DNA of 64,000 bases from Iamia sp. SCSIO 61187. GTDB taxonomy: Bacteria; Actinomycetota; Acidimicrobiia; Acidimicrobiales; Iamiaceae. The position numbers were made by a program, and so were the translations under genes. Shown piece by piece: positions 34,719 through 43,260 of this stretch. The stretch is taken from contig NZ_CP050948.1 of NCBI RefSeq assembly GCF_019443745.1, positions 1,984,001-2,048,000 on the forward strand, read 5' to 3'. Each line of letters starts with the position of its first letter. The first letter of the stretch is position 1. The notes under the pieces were generated by a model, which was given only the letters and a program-made list of their open reading frames with translations, did no database searches and was not told the origin of the DNA.

Positions 34719-35180
34719 GTGCGCTGCCCGGACTGCTCTGCCGTCGACGACAAGGTCGTCGACTCGCGCGCATCCGACGACGGCACCGCCATCCGCCGCC
34801 GCCGGGAGTGCCTGACCTGCGGCCACCGCTTCACGACCTTCGAGCGGGTCGACGAGGCCCCGCTGGTGGTGGTGAAGACCACCGGCCAGCGCCAGCCCTT
34901 CGACCGGGACAAGGTCGTCGCCGGGGTCCTGGCCGCGGCCAAGAACCGGCCCGTGACCCCCGAGCAGGTCGACGCCCTCGCCACCGGGGTCGAGGACAGC
35001 CTGCGCCGGCGGGGCGGGGAGGTCGAGTCGACCCGCATCGGCGTCGCCGTGCTCGAGCGGCTGCGCGACCTCGACGAGGTCGCCTACCTGCGCTTCGCCA
35101 GCGTCTACAAGGACTTCACCGGCGTCGACGACTTCGCCGACGAGGTGCGCCTGCTCCTCAAGGAGACCCGCCCGGTCTGA
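34719..35180 (+). CDS. nrdR: ribonucleotide reductase repressor NrdR
   Basis: Represses ribonucleotide reductase genes according to ATP/dATP level. The zinc ribbon MRCPDCSAVDDKVVDSRASD with RRRECLTCGHRF and the ATP-cone domain (VKTTGQRQPFDRDKVVAGVL) are intact; 153 residues. The GTG start gives the family N-terminus. It ends 6 bases from a convergent reductase gene. A target in the window is nrdJ, 5.6 kb downstream. Confidence 0.96.
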   Translation: MRCPDCSAVDDKVVDSRASDDGTAIRRRRECLTCGHRFTTFERVDEAPLVVVKTTGQRQPFDRDKVVAGVLAAAKNRPVTPEQVDALATGVEDSLRRRGGEVESTRIGVAVLERLRDLDEVAYLRFASVYKDFTGVDDFADEVRLLLKETRPV

Positions 35181-35186
35181 CGGCGC

Positions 35187-35951
35187 TCAGGCCTCGGAGC
35201 GGTCGCGCAGGAGGCGCCAGAACAGGGCGCCGTCGTGCTCGAGCAGGTGGGCCGGGCACCAGGCCCGCGCCGCGCCGGGGCCGGCGCCCACGACGATGCG
35301 GGGGGCCAGCCCGCCCACCACCATCGGGTCGAGGGTGAGGCACAGCTCGTCGACCAGGTCGGCGGCGACCATCGTCCCGTTCAGCGTCGGACCGCCCTCG
35401 AGCACGACCACCCGGTGGCCCCGACGGTGGAGCTCGGCGAGCAGCGCGCTTGGGTCGACACCGCCTCCGGGTCCGGCGGCGGCCTCGACCAGCTCGGCCC
35501 GTGACGCCAGGACGGCCCGCCGGTCGGCCGGGGCGGCGGGCGGGTGGATCAGGAGGGGACGGTCCGCCGCCGGGCCCGGGGCGAGCAGGGGGAGGTCGGG
35601 GTCCAGGGAGAGCCGTCCCGACACCACGGCCAGCTGGGGCTGGGACGCCTGACCGCGGCCGTGGCGCCGGGCCACGACGTCGTCGGGGAGCCGGACCGGG
35701 CCGTAGCGCTCGGCGGCGACCGTGCCCGCGCCGACCACGACGGCGTCGGCGACGGCCCGCACGGCGGCGAACACCTCGCTGTCGCCGGGGCCACCGATGG
35801 CGCCCGACCGGCCCTCGACGGCGGCGGCCCCGTCGGCGGTCGAGGCCATGAGGGCGACGACCCACGGCCGCCCGTCGTGGGCGGGTCGGTCCACCGCGTA
35901 GGCGGCGGCGACGTCGACCTCGTCCCGGGGCTCGGGGAGCAGCTGGCGCAT
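35187..35951 (-). CDS. RibD C-terminal-type (dihydrofolate-reductase-like) reductase
   Basis: 254 residues of the RibD_C fold. ALMASTADGAAAVEGRSGAI near residue 33, AVADAVVVGAGTVAAERYGP and GHRVVVLEGGPTLNGTMVAA are the NADPH- and substrate-binding blocks. The deaminase half of RibD is absent, so this is a stand-alone reductase whose pterin or pyrimidine substrate is unknown. The ATG at 35951 has TAGCGT 8 bases upstream on the minus strand, a possible leaderless start. Divergent from the molybdopterin oxidoreductase. Confidence 0.85.
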   Translation of the reverse strand: MRQLLPEPRDEVDVAAAYAVDRPAHDGRPWVVALMASTADGAAAVEGRSGAIGGPGDSEVFAAVRAVADAVVVGAGTVAAERYGPVRLPDDVVARRHGRGQASQPQLAVVSGRLSLDPDLPLLAPGPAADRPLLIHPPAAPADRRAVLASRAELVEAAAGPGGGVDPSALLAELHRRGHRVVVLEGGPTLNGTMVAADLVDELCLTLDPMVVGGLAPRIVVGAGPGAARAWCPAHLLEHDGALFWRLLRDRSEA

Positions 35952-36014
35952 CGGCGGCGACGCTACGCCGGTCGATGACCTCCGAGGTCGTGGGCGGGGA
36001 GGGACGGGGGCTGG

Positions 36015-36020
36015 CACGAT
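36015..36020 (+). promoter_or_regulatory. -10-like hexamer for the molybdopterin oxidoreductase gene
   Basis: CACGAT, 6 bases, ATG at 36027. The same GGCACGATGG context recurs at both tandem paralogues (43535, 44762). Confidence 0.4.
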
Positions 36021-36026
36021 GGCGGG

Positions 36027-38342
36027 ATGGCAGTCGTCGATCCCGTCCGACCCGACCTGGAGAGCGAGGCCGCCGTCGCCGGCGGCCCGGCCACCCGCAC
36101 CGCGTTCCGCACCTGCCCGCTGTGCGAGGCGGGCTGCGGGTTGGAGATCACCGTCGTCCGCGACGACGACGGGGCCGAGCGGGTCACCCGCATCCGGGGC
36201 GACCGCGACGATGTGTTCAGCCACGGGTTCATCTGCCCGAAGGGGTCCACCCTCCGCCAGCTGCACGACGACCCCGACCGCCTGCGGGGGCCGGTGGTCA
36301 AGCGCGACGGCGAGTTCGTCGAGGTGGGGTGGGACGAGGCCTTCGCCGAGGTGGAGCGGGTCCTGGGCGGGGCGATCGAGGCCCACGGGCGCACGGCCGT
36401 CGGCGCCTACGTGGGCAACCCCAACGCCCACAACCTCGGCGCCCTGCTGTTCCTGAAGCCCGTCCTCCGCGCCCTCGGGTCGCCCAACGTGTTCTCGGCC
36501 AGCACCGTCGACCAGCGGCCCAAGGAGATCTCGTCGGGGCTGATGTTCGGTGCTCCGCTCACCGTCCCGGTGCCCGACATCGACCGCACCGACCACCTCC
36601 TGCTCCTCGGGGCCAACCCCCTCGAGTCCAACGGCAGCCTGGCGACCGCGCCCGACTGGCCCGGGCGGCTCGAGGCGATCCGGGCCCGGGGCGGGCGGGT
36701 CGTGGTCGTCGACCCGCGGCGGACGAAGACCGCAGCGATGGCCGACGAGTGGGTCGCCATCCGGCCCGGCACCGACGCCCTGCTGCTGGCGGCCATGGCG
36801 GCGACGCTGGTGGAGGAGGGGCTGGTCGACGTGGGCCCCCTGGCCGACCACCTGGCGGGGCTGGAGGAGGCCTGCGCCGCCCTCGCCCCGTTCACCGCCG
36901 AGGCGGTGGCGGCCAGCACCGGCGTCGCGGCCGACGAGATCCGTCGCCTGGCCCGCGACCTGGCCGCCGCGCCGAGCGCCGCGGTGTACGGCCGCATGGG
37001 CACGACCACCGCCGAGTTCGGCACGGTGGCGTCCTGGCTGGTCGACGTGCTCAACACGCTGACGGGCAACCTCGACCGCCCCGGCGGCGCCATGTTCACC
37101 CGACCCGCCGCCGGCTCCCCGACCACCCGCGGTGCGCCAGGCGTCGGGCGCGGCCTGCGGCTCGGGTCCCGCCACAGCCGGGTCCGGGGGCTGGCCGAGT
37201 CGCTGGGCGAGCTGCCCGTCTCGTGCCTGGCCGAGGAGATCGACACCCCCGGCGAGGGCCAGATCCGGGCCCTGGTCACCATCGCCGGCAACCCGGTGTG
37301 CTCCACGCCCAACAGCGAGCGCCTCGACGCCGCCCTCGACGGCCTCGACGCCATGGTCAGCGTCGACATCTACATCAACGAGACCACGCGCCACGCCGAT
37401 GTCATCCTCCCCGTGCCCAGCGCCCTGGAGAAGCCGCACTACGACCTGGCCCTCCTGCAGCTGGCCATCCGCAACGTGGCCAACTGGAGCGAGCCGATCC
37501 TCCGGCGCGACGAGGGCACGCCCGACGAGTGGGAGGTGCTCTCCCGCCTGGCCCTGGTGCTCCAGGGGATGGCGGCGACCGCCGACCCGGCGGTGGTGGA
37601 GGGCCTGGTGCTCGACGCCCTGCTCGCCGGCGCCGTCGGCGACGAGCACGGCCCCGTCCACGGCCGCGACCCGGCCGAGCTGAAGGCCGCCCTGGGCGAC
37701 GAGCCCGGGCCGGCCCGCATCCTCGACCTCATGCTCCGGGTCGGTCCCTACGGCGACGCCTTCGGCGACCGTCCCGACGGGCTCACCCTCGAGCGGCTCC
37801 GGGAGGCGCCCCACGGCATCGACCTCGGCCCGCTGGCGCCCCGCCTGCCCGAGGTCCTGCGGACCCCGAGCGGCAAGGTCGAGCTGGCGCCCGACGTCGT
37901 CCTCGCCGACCTGCCCCGCCTGGCCGAGGCCCTGGCCCGCCCCGTCGACGAGACCGACCTCCGGCTGGTCGGCCGGCGCGACGTCCGGTCCAACAACTCG
38001 TGGATGCACAACGTCGAGGTGCTGGTGAAGGGCAAGGCCCGCTGCACCCTGCACGTCCACCCCGACGATGCCGACCGGCTCGGCCTGGTCGACGGGGCCG
38101 AGGCCACCGTCACCAGCCGGGTGGGCGCGGTGACCGCCCCGGTCCAGGTCACCGATGCCATCCGGCCCGGGGTCGTCAGCCTCCCGCACGGCTGGGGCCA
38201 CGACCGTCCCGGGGTCCAGATGGGCGTCGCCGGCCGCCACGCCGGGGTCAACAGCAACGTGCTGACCGACGACGCCGTGGTCGACGCCGTGTCGGGCAAC
38301 GCCGTCCTCAACGGCATCCCCGTCGAGGTCGCCCCGGCCTAG
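36027..38342 (+). CDS. molybdopterin-dependent oxidoreductase, formate dehydrogenase/nitrate reductase superfamily
   Basis: 771 residues, cytoplasmic (no Tat signal). The N-terminal 4Fe-4S site has CPLCEAGCGLEI followed by GFICPKG, giving the Cys-x2-Cys-x3-Cys spacing and a fourth Cys. Mo-bis-MGD binding blocks include LLLGANPLESNGS, VVVDPRRTKTA and the C-terminal molydop-binding domain (about 640-765, SNNSWMHNVEVLVKGKARCT; GVVSLPHGWGHDRPGV). No electron-transfer or maturation genes lie beside it, so partner and substrate are unknown. Confidence 0.88.
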   Translation: MAVVDPVRPDLESEAAVAGGPATRTAFRTCPLCEAGCGLEITVVRDDDGAERVTRIRGDRDDVFSHGFICPKGSTLRQLHDDPDRLRGPVVKRDGEFVEVGWDEAFAEVERVLGGAIEAHGRTAVGAYVGNPNAHNLGALLFLKPVLRALGSPNVFSASTVDQRPKEISSGLMFGAPLTVPVPDIDRTDHLLLLGANPLESNGSLATAPDWPGRLEAIRARGGRVVVVDPRRTKTAAMADEWVAIRPGTDALLLAAMAATLVEEGLVDVGPLADHLAGLEEACAALAPFTAEAVAASTGVAADEIRRLARDLAAAPSAAVYGRMGTTTAEFGTVASWLVDVLNTLTGNLDRPGGAMFTRPAAGSPTTRGAPGVGRGLRLGSRHSRVRGLAESLGELPVSCLAEEIDTPGEGQIRALVTIAGNPVCSTPNSERLDAALDGLDAMVSVDIYINETTRHADVILPVPSALEKPHYDLALLQLAIRNVANWSEPILRRDEGTPDEWEVLSRLALVLQGMAATADPAVVEGLVLDALLAGAVGDEHGPVHGRDPAELKAALGDEPGPARILDLMLRVGPYGDAFGDRPDGLTLERLREAPHGIDLGPLAPRLPEVLRTPSGKVELAPDVVLADLPRLAEALARPVDETDLRLVGRRDVRSNNSWMHNVEVLVKGKARCTLHVHPDDADRLGLVDGAEATVTSRVGAVTAPVQVTDAIRPGVVSLPHGWGHDRPGVQMGVAGRHAGVNSNVLTDDAVVDAVSGNAVLNGIPVEVAPA

Positions 38343-38576
38343 GGGCGAGTCACCGAGCGCGAGGCATACCACCCTCTGGCCCGACCACCCAGGTCCCTCC
38401 GCGACCAGCGCCGGCCCGGCGCAGCCGCTGGGGGCGCGGGGGTCTCCCCCGCAGAGGCGAGCGTGGCGGCGAGGGACGAGCCGTCCGTCGCCGGGAGGAC
38501 CTTCAGCGCCGAGCGCAGCGAGGCACCGTCAGCTCGAAGGAACGGAGAGAGCGCCAGCGAACGAGTGACTGAGATC

Positions 38577-39086
38577 TCACGCCCCGGCCTCGGCGCCGGG
38601 GCGGACCACGGCCCGGACGGCGCGGAGGGCGGAGGTCAGCTCCTCGAGCTGGGTGGGGGAGAGGGCGCTGGTGTACCAGCGGTCGATCAGCTCGACGTGG
38701 CCCGGCATGATCGACAGCAGGAGCTCGAGCCCGGCGGGGGTCAGCACCGCGAACGAGCCGCGCCCGTCGCTCGGGCAGGCCTGACGGGTCAGCAGCTGTC
38801 GGCCCTCGAGGCGGTCGACGAGCCGGGTGAGCCCGCTGGAGGAGAGGTTCGACTGTGTGGCCAGGTCGCTCATGCGGAGGCGGGTGTCGTCGCTCCGGCT
38901 GAGGCGGAGGAGGACCTCGAACTCCGAGAGGGACACGCCGGCCGAGGCGATCTGGGCGGCGAGGCGGCTCTCGAGCCCGGTGGCCACCTCGAACAGCAGA
39001 CCGGCGGCGGTGAGCCGGGGGTCGTCGAGGGCGGCTGCCCGGGGATCGGTCGTGGCGGCGGGGGAGGGGGTGGCGAGGTCGGCCAT
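38577..39086 (-). CDS. MarR-family transcriptional regulator
   Basis: 169 residues with a winged helix-turn-helix: SLSEFEVLLRLSRSDDTRL, MSDLATQSNLSSSGLTRLVD, and the wing RQACPSDGRGSFAVLTPAG. AGGAG sits 9 bases before the ATG at 39086. It is divergent from yceI, and two GTTGC-N4-GCAAC palindromes lie between them over the yceI promoter, which makes YceI repression and self-control the likely role. The minus-strand frame is open far upstream, but that part is antisense to nrdJ and yceI. Confidence 0.92.
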   Translation of the reverse strand: MADLATPSPAATTDPRAAALDDPRLTAAGLLFEVATGLESRLAAQIASAGVSLSEFEVLLRLSRSDDTRLRMSDLATQSNLSSSGLTRLVDRLEGRQLLTRQACPSDGRGSFAVLTPAGLELLLSIMPGHVELIDRWYTSALSPTQLEELTSALRAVRAVVRPGAEAGA

Positions 39087-39164
39087 GGCGGCGGGCTCCT
39101 GGCGGCGGCAGTCGGGCCCTGCGGGCCCCGTGCGGGGGTCGAGGGGGGGACGACCACCATGGTA

Positions 39165-39178
39165 GTTGCGTGCGCAAC
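39165..39178. promoter_or_regulatory. MarR operator 1 over the yceI -35
   Basis: GTTGCGTGCGCAAC, arms GTTGCG/CGCAAC, overlapping the -35 hexamer TTGCGT (39166-39171). Confidence 0.75.
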
Positions 39179-39194
39179 AAAAGCGGCGTATAGT
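39166..39194 (+). promoter_or_regulatory. yceI promoter
   Basis: TTGCGT (39166-39171), 17-base spacer, TATAGT (39189-39194). Both hexamers are overlapped by MarR operators. Confidence 0.7.
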
Positions 39195-39206
39195 TGCGGC
39201 TGCAAC
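39193..39206. promoter_or_regulatory. MarR operator 2 over the yceI -10/+1
   Basis: GTTGCGGCTGCAAC, arms GTTGC/GCAAC; starts 28 bp after operator 1. Confidence 0.75.
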
Positions 39207-39236
39207 CAAATCCGCCCGATCCCCCGAGGAGCTCCC

Positions 39237-39824
39237 ATGAGCGACATCAGCACCACCGCCATCCCCACCCGCGACTTCCACGGCCTGCAGATCCCCGAGG
39301 CCGGCACCTACGCCGTCGACACCAGCCACTCCGAGCTCACCTTCTCGGTGCGGCACATGATGGTGTCGAAGGTCCGGGGTCGCTTCGGCGATGTCGAGGG
39401 CACCGTCACCATCGCCGAGGACCCGCTGCAGAGCTCGGTCGAGGTCACCATCGCCGCCGCCTCGGTCGACACCGGCACCCCCGACCGCGACGCCCACCTC
39501 ACCAGCCCCGACTTCTTCGACGTCGAGGCCTACCCCCACATCACGTTCCGCTCGACCGGCATCTCCGACGTCAAGGGCGACACCTTCACGCTGGCCGGTG
39601 ACCTCACCGTCAAGGACGTGACCCGACCGGTGAGCTTCACCGTCACCTACAACGGTGCCGGCAAGAACCCGTGGGGCCAGGTCGTCGCCGGCTTCGAGGG
39701 TCGGATCGAGATCGACCGCGAGGACTTCGGCCTGACCTGGAACCAGGCCCTCGAGACCGGCGGCGTGCTCGTCGGCAAGGTGGCCACCATCGACATCGCC
39801 GTGGAGATCGGCGCCGCCGGCTGA
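39237..39824 (+). CDS. yceI: YceI-family lipocalin-like protein
   Basis: Isoprenoid- or lipid-binding beta-barrel, 195 residues. YAVDTSHSELTFSVRHMMVS, RGRFGDVEGTVTI, SVDTGTPDRDAHLTSPDFFD and GDLTVKDVTRPVSFTV are YceI blocks. There is no signal peptide, so it is predicted cytoplasmic. CGAGGAG lies 5 bases before the ATG. Divergent from, and probably repressed by, the MarR gene. Confidence 0.94.
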   Translation: MSDISTTAIPTRDFHGLQIPEAGTYAVDTSHSELTFSVRHMMVSKVRGRFGDVEGTVTIAEDPLQSSVEVTIAAASVDTGTPDRDAHLTSPDFFDVEAYPHITFRSTGISDVKGDTFTLAGDLTVKDVTRPVSFTVTYNGAGKNPWGQVVAGFEGRIEIDREDFGLTWNQALETGGVLVGKVATIDIAVEIGAAG

Positions 39825-39877
39825 TCGTCCGGCGACCGCTCTGACCGACCGCCACCGCCTCTCGGCGGTCGGCTGCC

Positions 39878-39911
39878 CGAGGGGGCCGGGGCTGCGGCCC
39901 CGGCCCCCTCG
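39878..39911 (+). terminator. yceI terminator
   Basis: A perfect 15-bp stem (39878-39892 with 39897-39911) with loop TGCG. No T tract. Confidence 0.7.
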
Positions 39912-39933
39912 TCGCGCCCGGTCGTCCCCAGGC

Positions 39934-39983
39934 CTGTGGATGGATCGGGGGACATCCACCGCGAGATCCCCCGGAATCCACAG
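39934..39983. other. nested inverted repeat with DnaA-box-like ends
   Basis: CTGTGGAT (39934-39941) pairs with ATCCACAG (39976-39983), and inside it CGGGGGA (39946-39952) with TCCCCCG (39967-39973). The ends resemble DnaA boxes (TTATCCACA), and a TTCCACAAG follows at 39999. The 534-bp gap between yceI and nrdJ holds the yceI terminator, this element, the nrdJ promoter and leader; no protein gene is visible. Confidence 0.4.
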
Positions 39984-40180
39984 CCTGTTCCCCTTCCGTT
40001 CCACAAGCAGTCGTCCGTAGGGTGCTGCTCTGTCGACGGGGCCGCGGCGCCTCTCGGAATAGTGAGGGTGTGGGTGTCCCCGGAGGTCCGGGGGCAGCGA
40101 CCATGGGGGTGCGGGCGAGCCTCGCGTGCGGGAGATTTCGCGAGCGCCCCCTGACCTGGGACTACGCGCCGCGGCCTCCG

Positions 40181-40210
40181 TTGACAGCCCTGTAACTACA
40201 CTGATGTAAT
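40181..40210 (+). promoter_or_regulatory. nrdJ promoter
   Basis: TTGACA (40181-40186), 18-base spacer, TGTAAT (40205-40210): the closest to a sigma-70 consensus in the window. A TACA-CTGA-TGTA palindrome (40197-40208) overlaps the -10 and is a candidate, though poor, NrdR site. Confidence 0.7.
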
Positions 40211-40221
40211 GATCAGCCACG

Positions 40222-40296
40222 CCACATCTTGTGGTCCGGGCCCCCGGTCGGGGGTTCGAGGCACAAGAGGTTGTGGCCAGATGCGGGAGGCATGGC
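40222..40296 (+). ncRNA. structured 5' leader of nrdJ with alternative pairings
   Basis: Hairpins: CCACA/TGTGG (40222-40226/40230-40234), CCCCC/GGGGG (40241-40245/40250-40254), CACAA/TTGTG (40262-40266/40271-40275), ATGC/GCAT (40281-40284/40290-40293). The first and third can be exchanged for one long stem: CCACA with TGTGG (40272-40276) and CTTGTG (40228-40233) with CACAAG (40262-40267). Such mutually exclusive folds suggest a switch. The RBS region CCCAGGAGACCCTCC resembles the B12-box consensus. Known cobalamin riboswitch cores were not found. Confidence 0.4.
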
Positions 40297-40358
40297 GGCC
40301 GCCCGGCTCGACCTCCCTGGCGGACGCCCCCGCCGAACCCTGACCCAGGAGACCCTCC

Positions 40359-43256
40359 ATGGCCATCGCCCCCGAGCAGACCGGCATCGGCATCCGTCGC
40401 CACTTCACCCGCGCCGGGGTGCACCCCTACGACGAGGTCACCTGGGAGGAGCGCGACTCGCGCATCACCAACTGGGCCGACGGCACCGTCGCCTTCGAGC
40501 AGCTGGGCGTGGAGTTCCCGACCTCCTGGTCGATGAACGCGACCAACATCGTCGCCCAGAAGTACTTCCGGGGCACCCTGGGCACGCCCGAGCGCGAGCG
40601 CTCGCTCAAGCAGGTCATCGACCGGGTGGCCGACACCATCACGACGTGGGGCATCGAGGGCGGCTACTTCGCCGACGACGACGAGGCCGAGGCCTACCGA
40701 GCCGAGCTCAAGCACCTCCTCGTCACCCAGAAGGCGGCGTTCAACTCGCCGGTCTGGTTCAACATCGGGGTCAAGGGCGTGCCCCAGCAGGCCAGCGCCT
40801 GCTTCATCCTCTCGGTCGACGACGCCATGGACTCGATCCTGAACTGGTACCGGGAGGAGGGCGTGATCTTCAAGGGCGGGTCGGGCTCGGGGATCAACCT
40901 GTCCCGCATCCGCTCCTCCAAGGAGCACCTCAAGGGCGGCGGCACCGCCTCGGGGCCGGTCAGCTTCATGCGGGGCGCCGACGCCTCGGCCGGCACCATC
41001 AAGAGCGGGGGCAAGACCCGGCGCGCCGCCAAGATGGTCATCCTCGACGTGTCGCACCCCGACATCGAGGAGTTCATCTGGTGCAAGCAGCACGAGGAGC
41101 TCAAGATGCGGGTCCTCGAGGAGGCCGGCTTCGAGATGGGCCTCGACGGACGGGACCGGCCCTCGATCCAGTACCAGAACGCCAACAACTCGGTCCGGGT
41201 CACCGACGAGTTCATGCAGGCCGTCGTCGACGACGCCGACTGGGACCTCACCGCCGTCACCACCGGCGAGGTCATCAAGACCGTCCGGGCCCGTGACCTG
41301 ATGCGCCAGATCTCCCAGGCCGCCTGGGAGTGCGCCGACCCGGGCATGCAGTTCGACACCACCATCAACCGCTGGCACACCGCGGCCAACACCGGCCGCA
41401 TCAACGGGTCCAACCCGTGCAGCGAGTACATGCACATCGACGATTCGGCCTGCAACCTGGCCTCGATCAACCTGCTCAAGTTCCTGGGCGACGACGGCAC
41501 CTTCGACGTCGACGGGTTCAAGCAGGCCTGCGCGGTGATGTTCACCGGCCAGGAGATCCTCGTGGGCCGGGCCGACTACCCGACGGAGTCGATCGGCGAG
41601 AACAGCCGCAAGTTCCGCCAGCTGGGCCTGGGCTACGCCAACCTCGGTGCCCTCCTGATGGCCACCGGCGCCGCCTACGACTCCGAGGCGGGCCGGGCCT
41701 GGGCCGCCGCGATCACCGCCCTGATGACCGGCCACGCCTACGAGATCTCGGCCCGCACCGCCGCCCGCATGGGCCCCTTCGCCGGCTACGCCGAGAACTC
41801 CGAGCACATGCTCAAGGTGCTCGACATGCACCGCACCGCCGCCGCCTCGATCGACGAGGAGCTGGTGCCGTCGGAGATCCTCGGCGCCGCCCAGCAGAGC
41901 TGGGACGAGGCCTGCGAGCTGGCCGCCCAGTTCGGCGTGCGCAACTCCCAGGCCTCGGTTCTGGCCCCCACCGGCACCATCGGGCTGATGATGGACTGCG
42001 ACACCACCGGCATCGAGCCCGACCTGGGCCTGGCCAAGACCAAGACCCTCCACGGCGGCGGCACCATGTCGATCGTCAACCAGACGGTGCCCCGCGCCCT
42101 GCGGAACCTGGGCTACTCGCCCGACGAGATCGACGCCATCGTCGCCCACATCGACACCGAGAAGACGATCCTGGGCGCCCCCGCCCTCAAGGCCGAGCAC
42201 CTCCCGGTGTTCGCCTGCTCGATGGGCGACAACCCGATCCACTACCTCGGGCACGTCTCGATGATGGCTGCGGTCCAGCCCTTCATCTCCGGCGCCATCT
42301 CCAAGACCGTGAACATGCCCACCGAGGTGTCGGTCGAGGAGGTCGAGCAGCTCCACATCGACGCCTGGAAGATGGGCGTGAAGGCCATCGCCATCTACCG
42401 CGACGGCTGCAAGGTGGCCCAGCCGCTCAACATGACCAAGAAGGACGTCGTCGCCGAGATCGTCGCCGAGGGCGACGGCGAGTCGCCCACGGTGGTCGAG
42501 CGGGTCGTGGAGAAGGTCGTCACCGTCAAGGAGCCGGTGCGCAAGAAGCTGCCCCGGACCCGCACGTCGAAGACCTTCGAGTTCCGGGTCGCCGACTGCA
42601 AGGGCTTCGTCAGCGTCGGCGAGTACGAGGACGGCCGCCCCGGCGAGATCTTCGTCCGCATCTCCAAGCAGGGCTCGACCCTCGCCGGCATCATGGACGC
42701 CTTCGCCGTGTCCATCAGCTACGGCCTCCAGTACGGCGTGCCGCTGCGGGCCTACGTCGAGACCTTCACCAACACCCGGTTCGAGCCGGCGGGCATGACC
42801 GACGACCCCGACATCCGGATCGCCTCGTCGCTGCTCGACTACATGTTCCGGCGGCTGGCGGTGGACTACCTCTCCTTCGAGGAGCGGGCCGAGCTCGGCA
42901 TCCTCACCGTGTCGGAGCGGACCCAGCCCACGCTGCCCGGTGTCATGGAGACGGTCACCGAGACCAGCCAGGGATCCGACATCCCGGCCGACCCCAAGTC
43001 GGTGCCGTCGGCCTCGGCCCTGGCCCAGGAGCTGGAGGACGCCACCGACCAGACCAGCGCCGGCAGCCAGCCCAGCCTGCTCGAGCGGGCCGGTGTCCTC
43101 GACGCCGAGTCCACCCCGGCGGCCGAGGTGCCCCAGGCCCGTCCCGAGCCCCGCCAGTCGGACGCCCCCTACTGCATGCAGTGCGGTGTCCAGATGATCC
43201 GGGCCGGCTCCTGCCACGCCTGCCCCAGCTGCGGGAGCACCAGCGGCTGCAGCTGA
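40359..43256 (+). CDS. nrdJ: adenosylcobalamin-dependent (class II) ribonucleotide reductase
   Basis: Makes deoxyribonucleotides from ribonucleotides using coenzyme B12, 965 residues. FNSPVWFNIGVKGVPQQASA, GGSGSGINLSRIRSS, NGSNPCSEYMHIDDSACNLA and ASVLAPTGTIGLMMDCDTTG are class II active-site blocks, and the C-terminal YCMQCGVQMIRAG with CPSCGS is the Cys-rich tail that re-reduces the site. AGGAG precedes the ATG. No B2 subunit or anaerobic enzyme is nearby; nrdR lies 5.6 kb upstream. The tail is followed by an array of short repeats. Confidence 0.97.
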   Translation: MAIAPEQTGIGIRRHFTRAGVHPYDEVTWEERDSRITNWADGTVAFEQLGVEFPTSWSMNATNIVAQKYFRGTLGTPERERSLKQVIDRVADTITTWGIEGGYFADDDEAEAYRAELKHLLVTQKAAFNSPVWFNIGVKGVPQQASACFILSVDDAMDSILNWYREEGVIFKGGSGSGINLSRIRSSKEHLKGGGTASGPVSFMRGADASAGTIKSGGKTRRAAKMVILDVSHPDIEEFIWCKQHEELKMRVLEEAGFEMGLDGRDRPSIQYQNANNSVRVTDEFMQAVVDDADWDLTAVTTGEVIKTVRARDLMRQISQAAWECADPGMQFDTTINRWHTAANTGRINGSNPCSEYMHIDDSACNLASINLLKFLGDDGTFDVDGFKQACAVMFTGQEILVGRADYPTESIGENSRKFRQLGLGYANLGALLMATGAAYDSEAGRAWAAAITALMTGHAYEISARTAARMGPFAGYAENSEHMLKVLDMHRTAAASIDEELVPSEILGAAQQSWDEACELAAQFGVRNSQASVLAPTGTIGLMMDCDTTGIEPDLGLAKTKTLHGGGTMSIVNQTVPRALRNLGYSPDEIDAIVAHIDTEKTILGAPALKAEHLPVFACSMGDNPIHYLGHVSMMAAVQPFISGAISKTVNMPTEVSVEEVEQLHIDAWKMGVKAIAIYRDGCKVAQPLNMTKKDVVAEIVAEGDGESPTVVERVVEKVVTVKEPVRKKLPRTRTSKTFEFRVADCKGFVSVGEYEDGRPGEIFVRISKQGSTLAGIMDAFAVSISYGLQYGVPLRAYVETFTNTRFEPAGMTDDPDIRIASSLLDYMFRRLAVDYLSFEERAELGILTVSERTQPTLPGVMETVTETSQGSDIPADPKSVPSASALAQELEDATDQTSAGSQPSLLERAGVLDAESTPAAEVPQARPEPRQSDAPYCMQCGVQMIRAGSCHACPSCGSTSGCS

Positions 43257-43260
43257 TGAG

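Noticed and set aside
38343-38576. Gene or RNA between the molybdopterin enzyme and marR
   Set aside because: I see no start, motif or stable structure that sets this 234-bp stretch apart from ordinary intergenic sequence.
40238-40278. tRNA-like GGTTCGAGGC stretch
   Set aside because: The T-loop-like sequence lacks a matching T stem, acceptor stem and anticodon arm; it is part of the nrdJ leader hairpins.
40140-40358. Canonical cobalamin riboswitch
   Set aside because: The conserved core was not found and the leader is short; only a B12-box-like match at the ribosome binding site remains, reported as a low-confidence idea.
39087-43217. Very long minus-strand open frame opposite nrdJ and yceI
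   Set aside because: It is the antisense shadow of GC3-rich genes; only its last part, 38577-39086, is a real gene (MarR).
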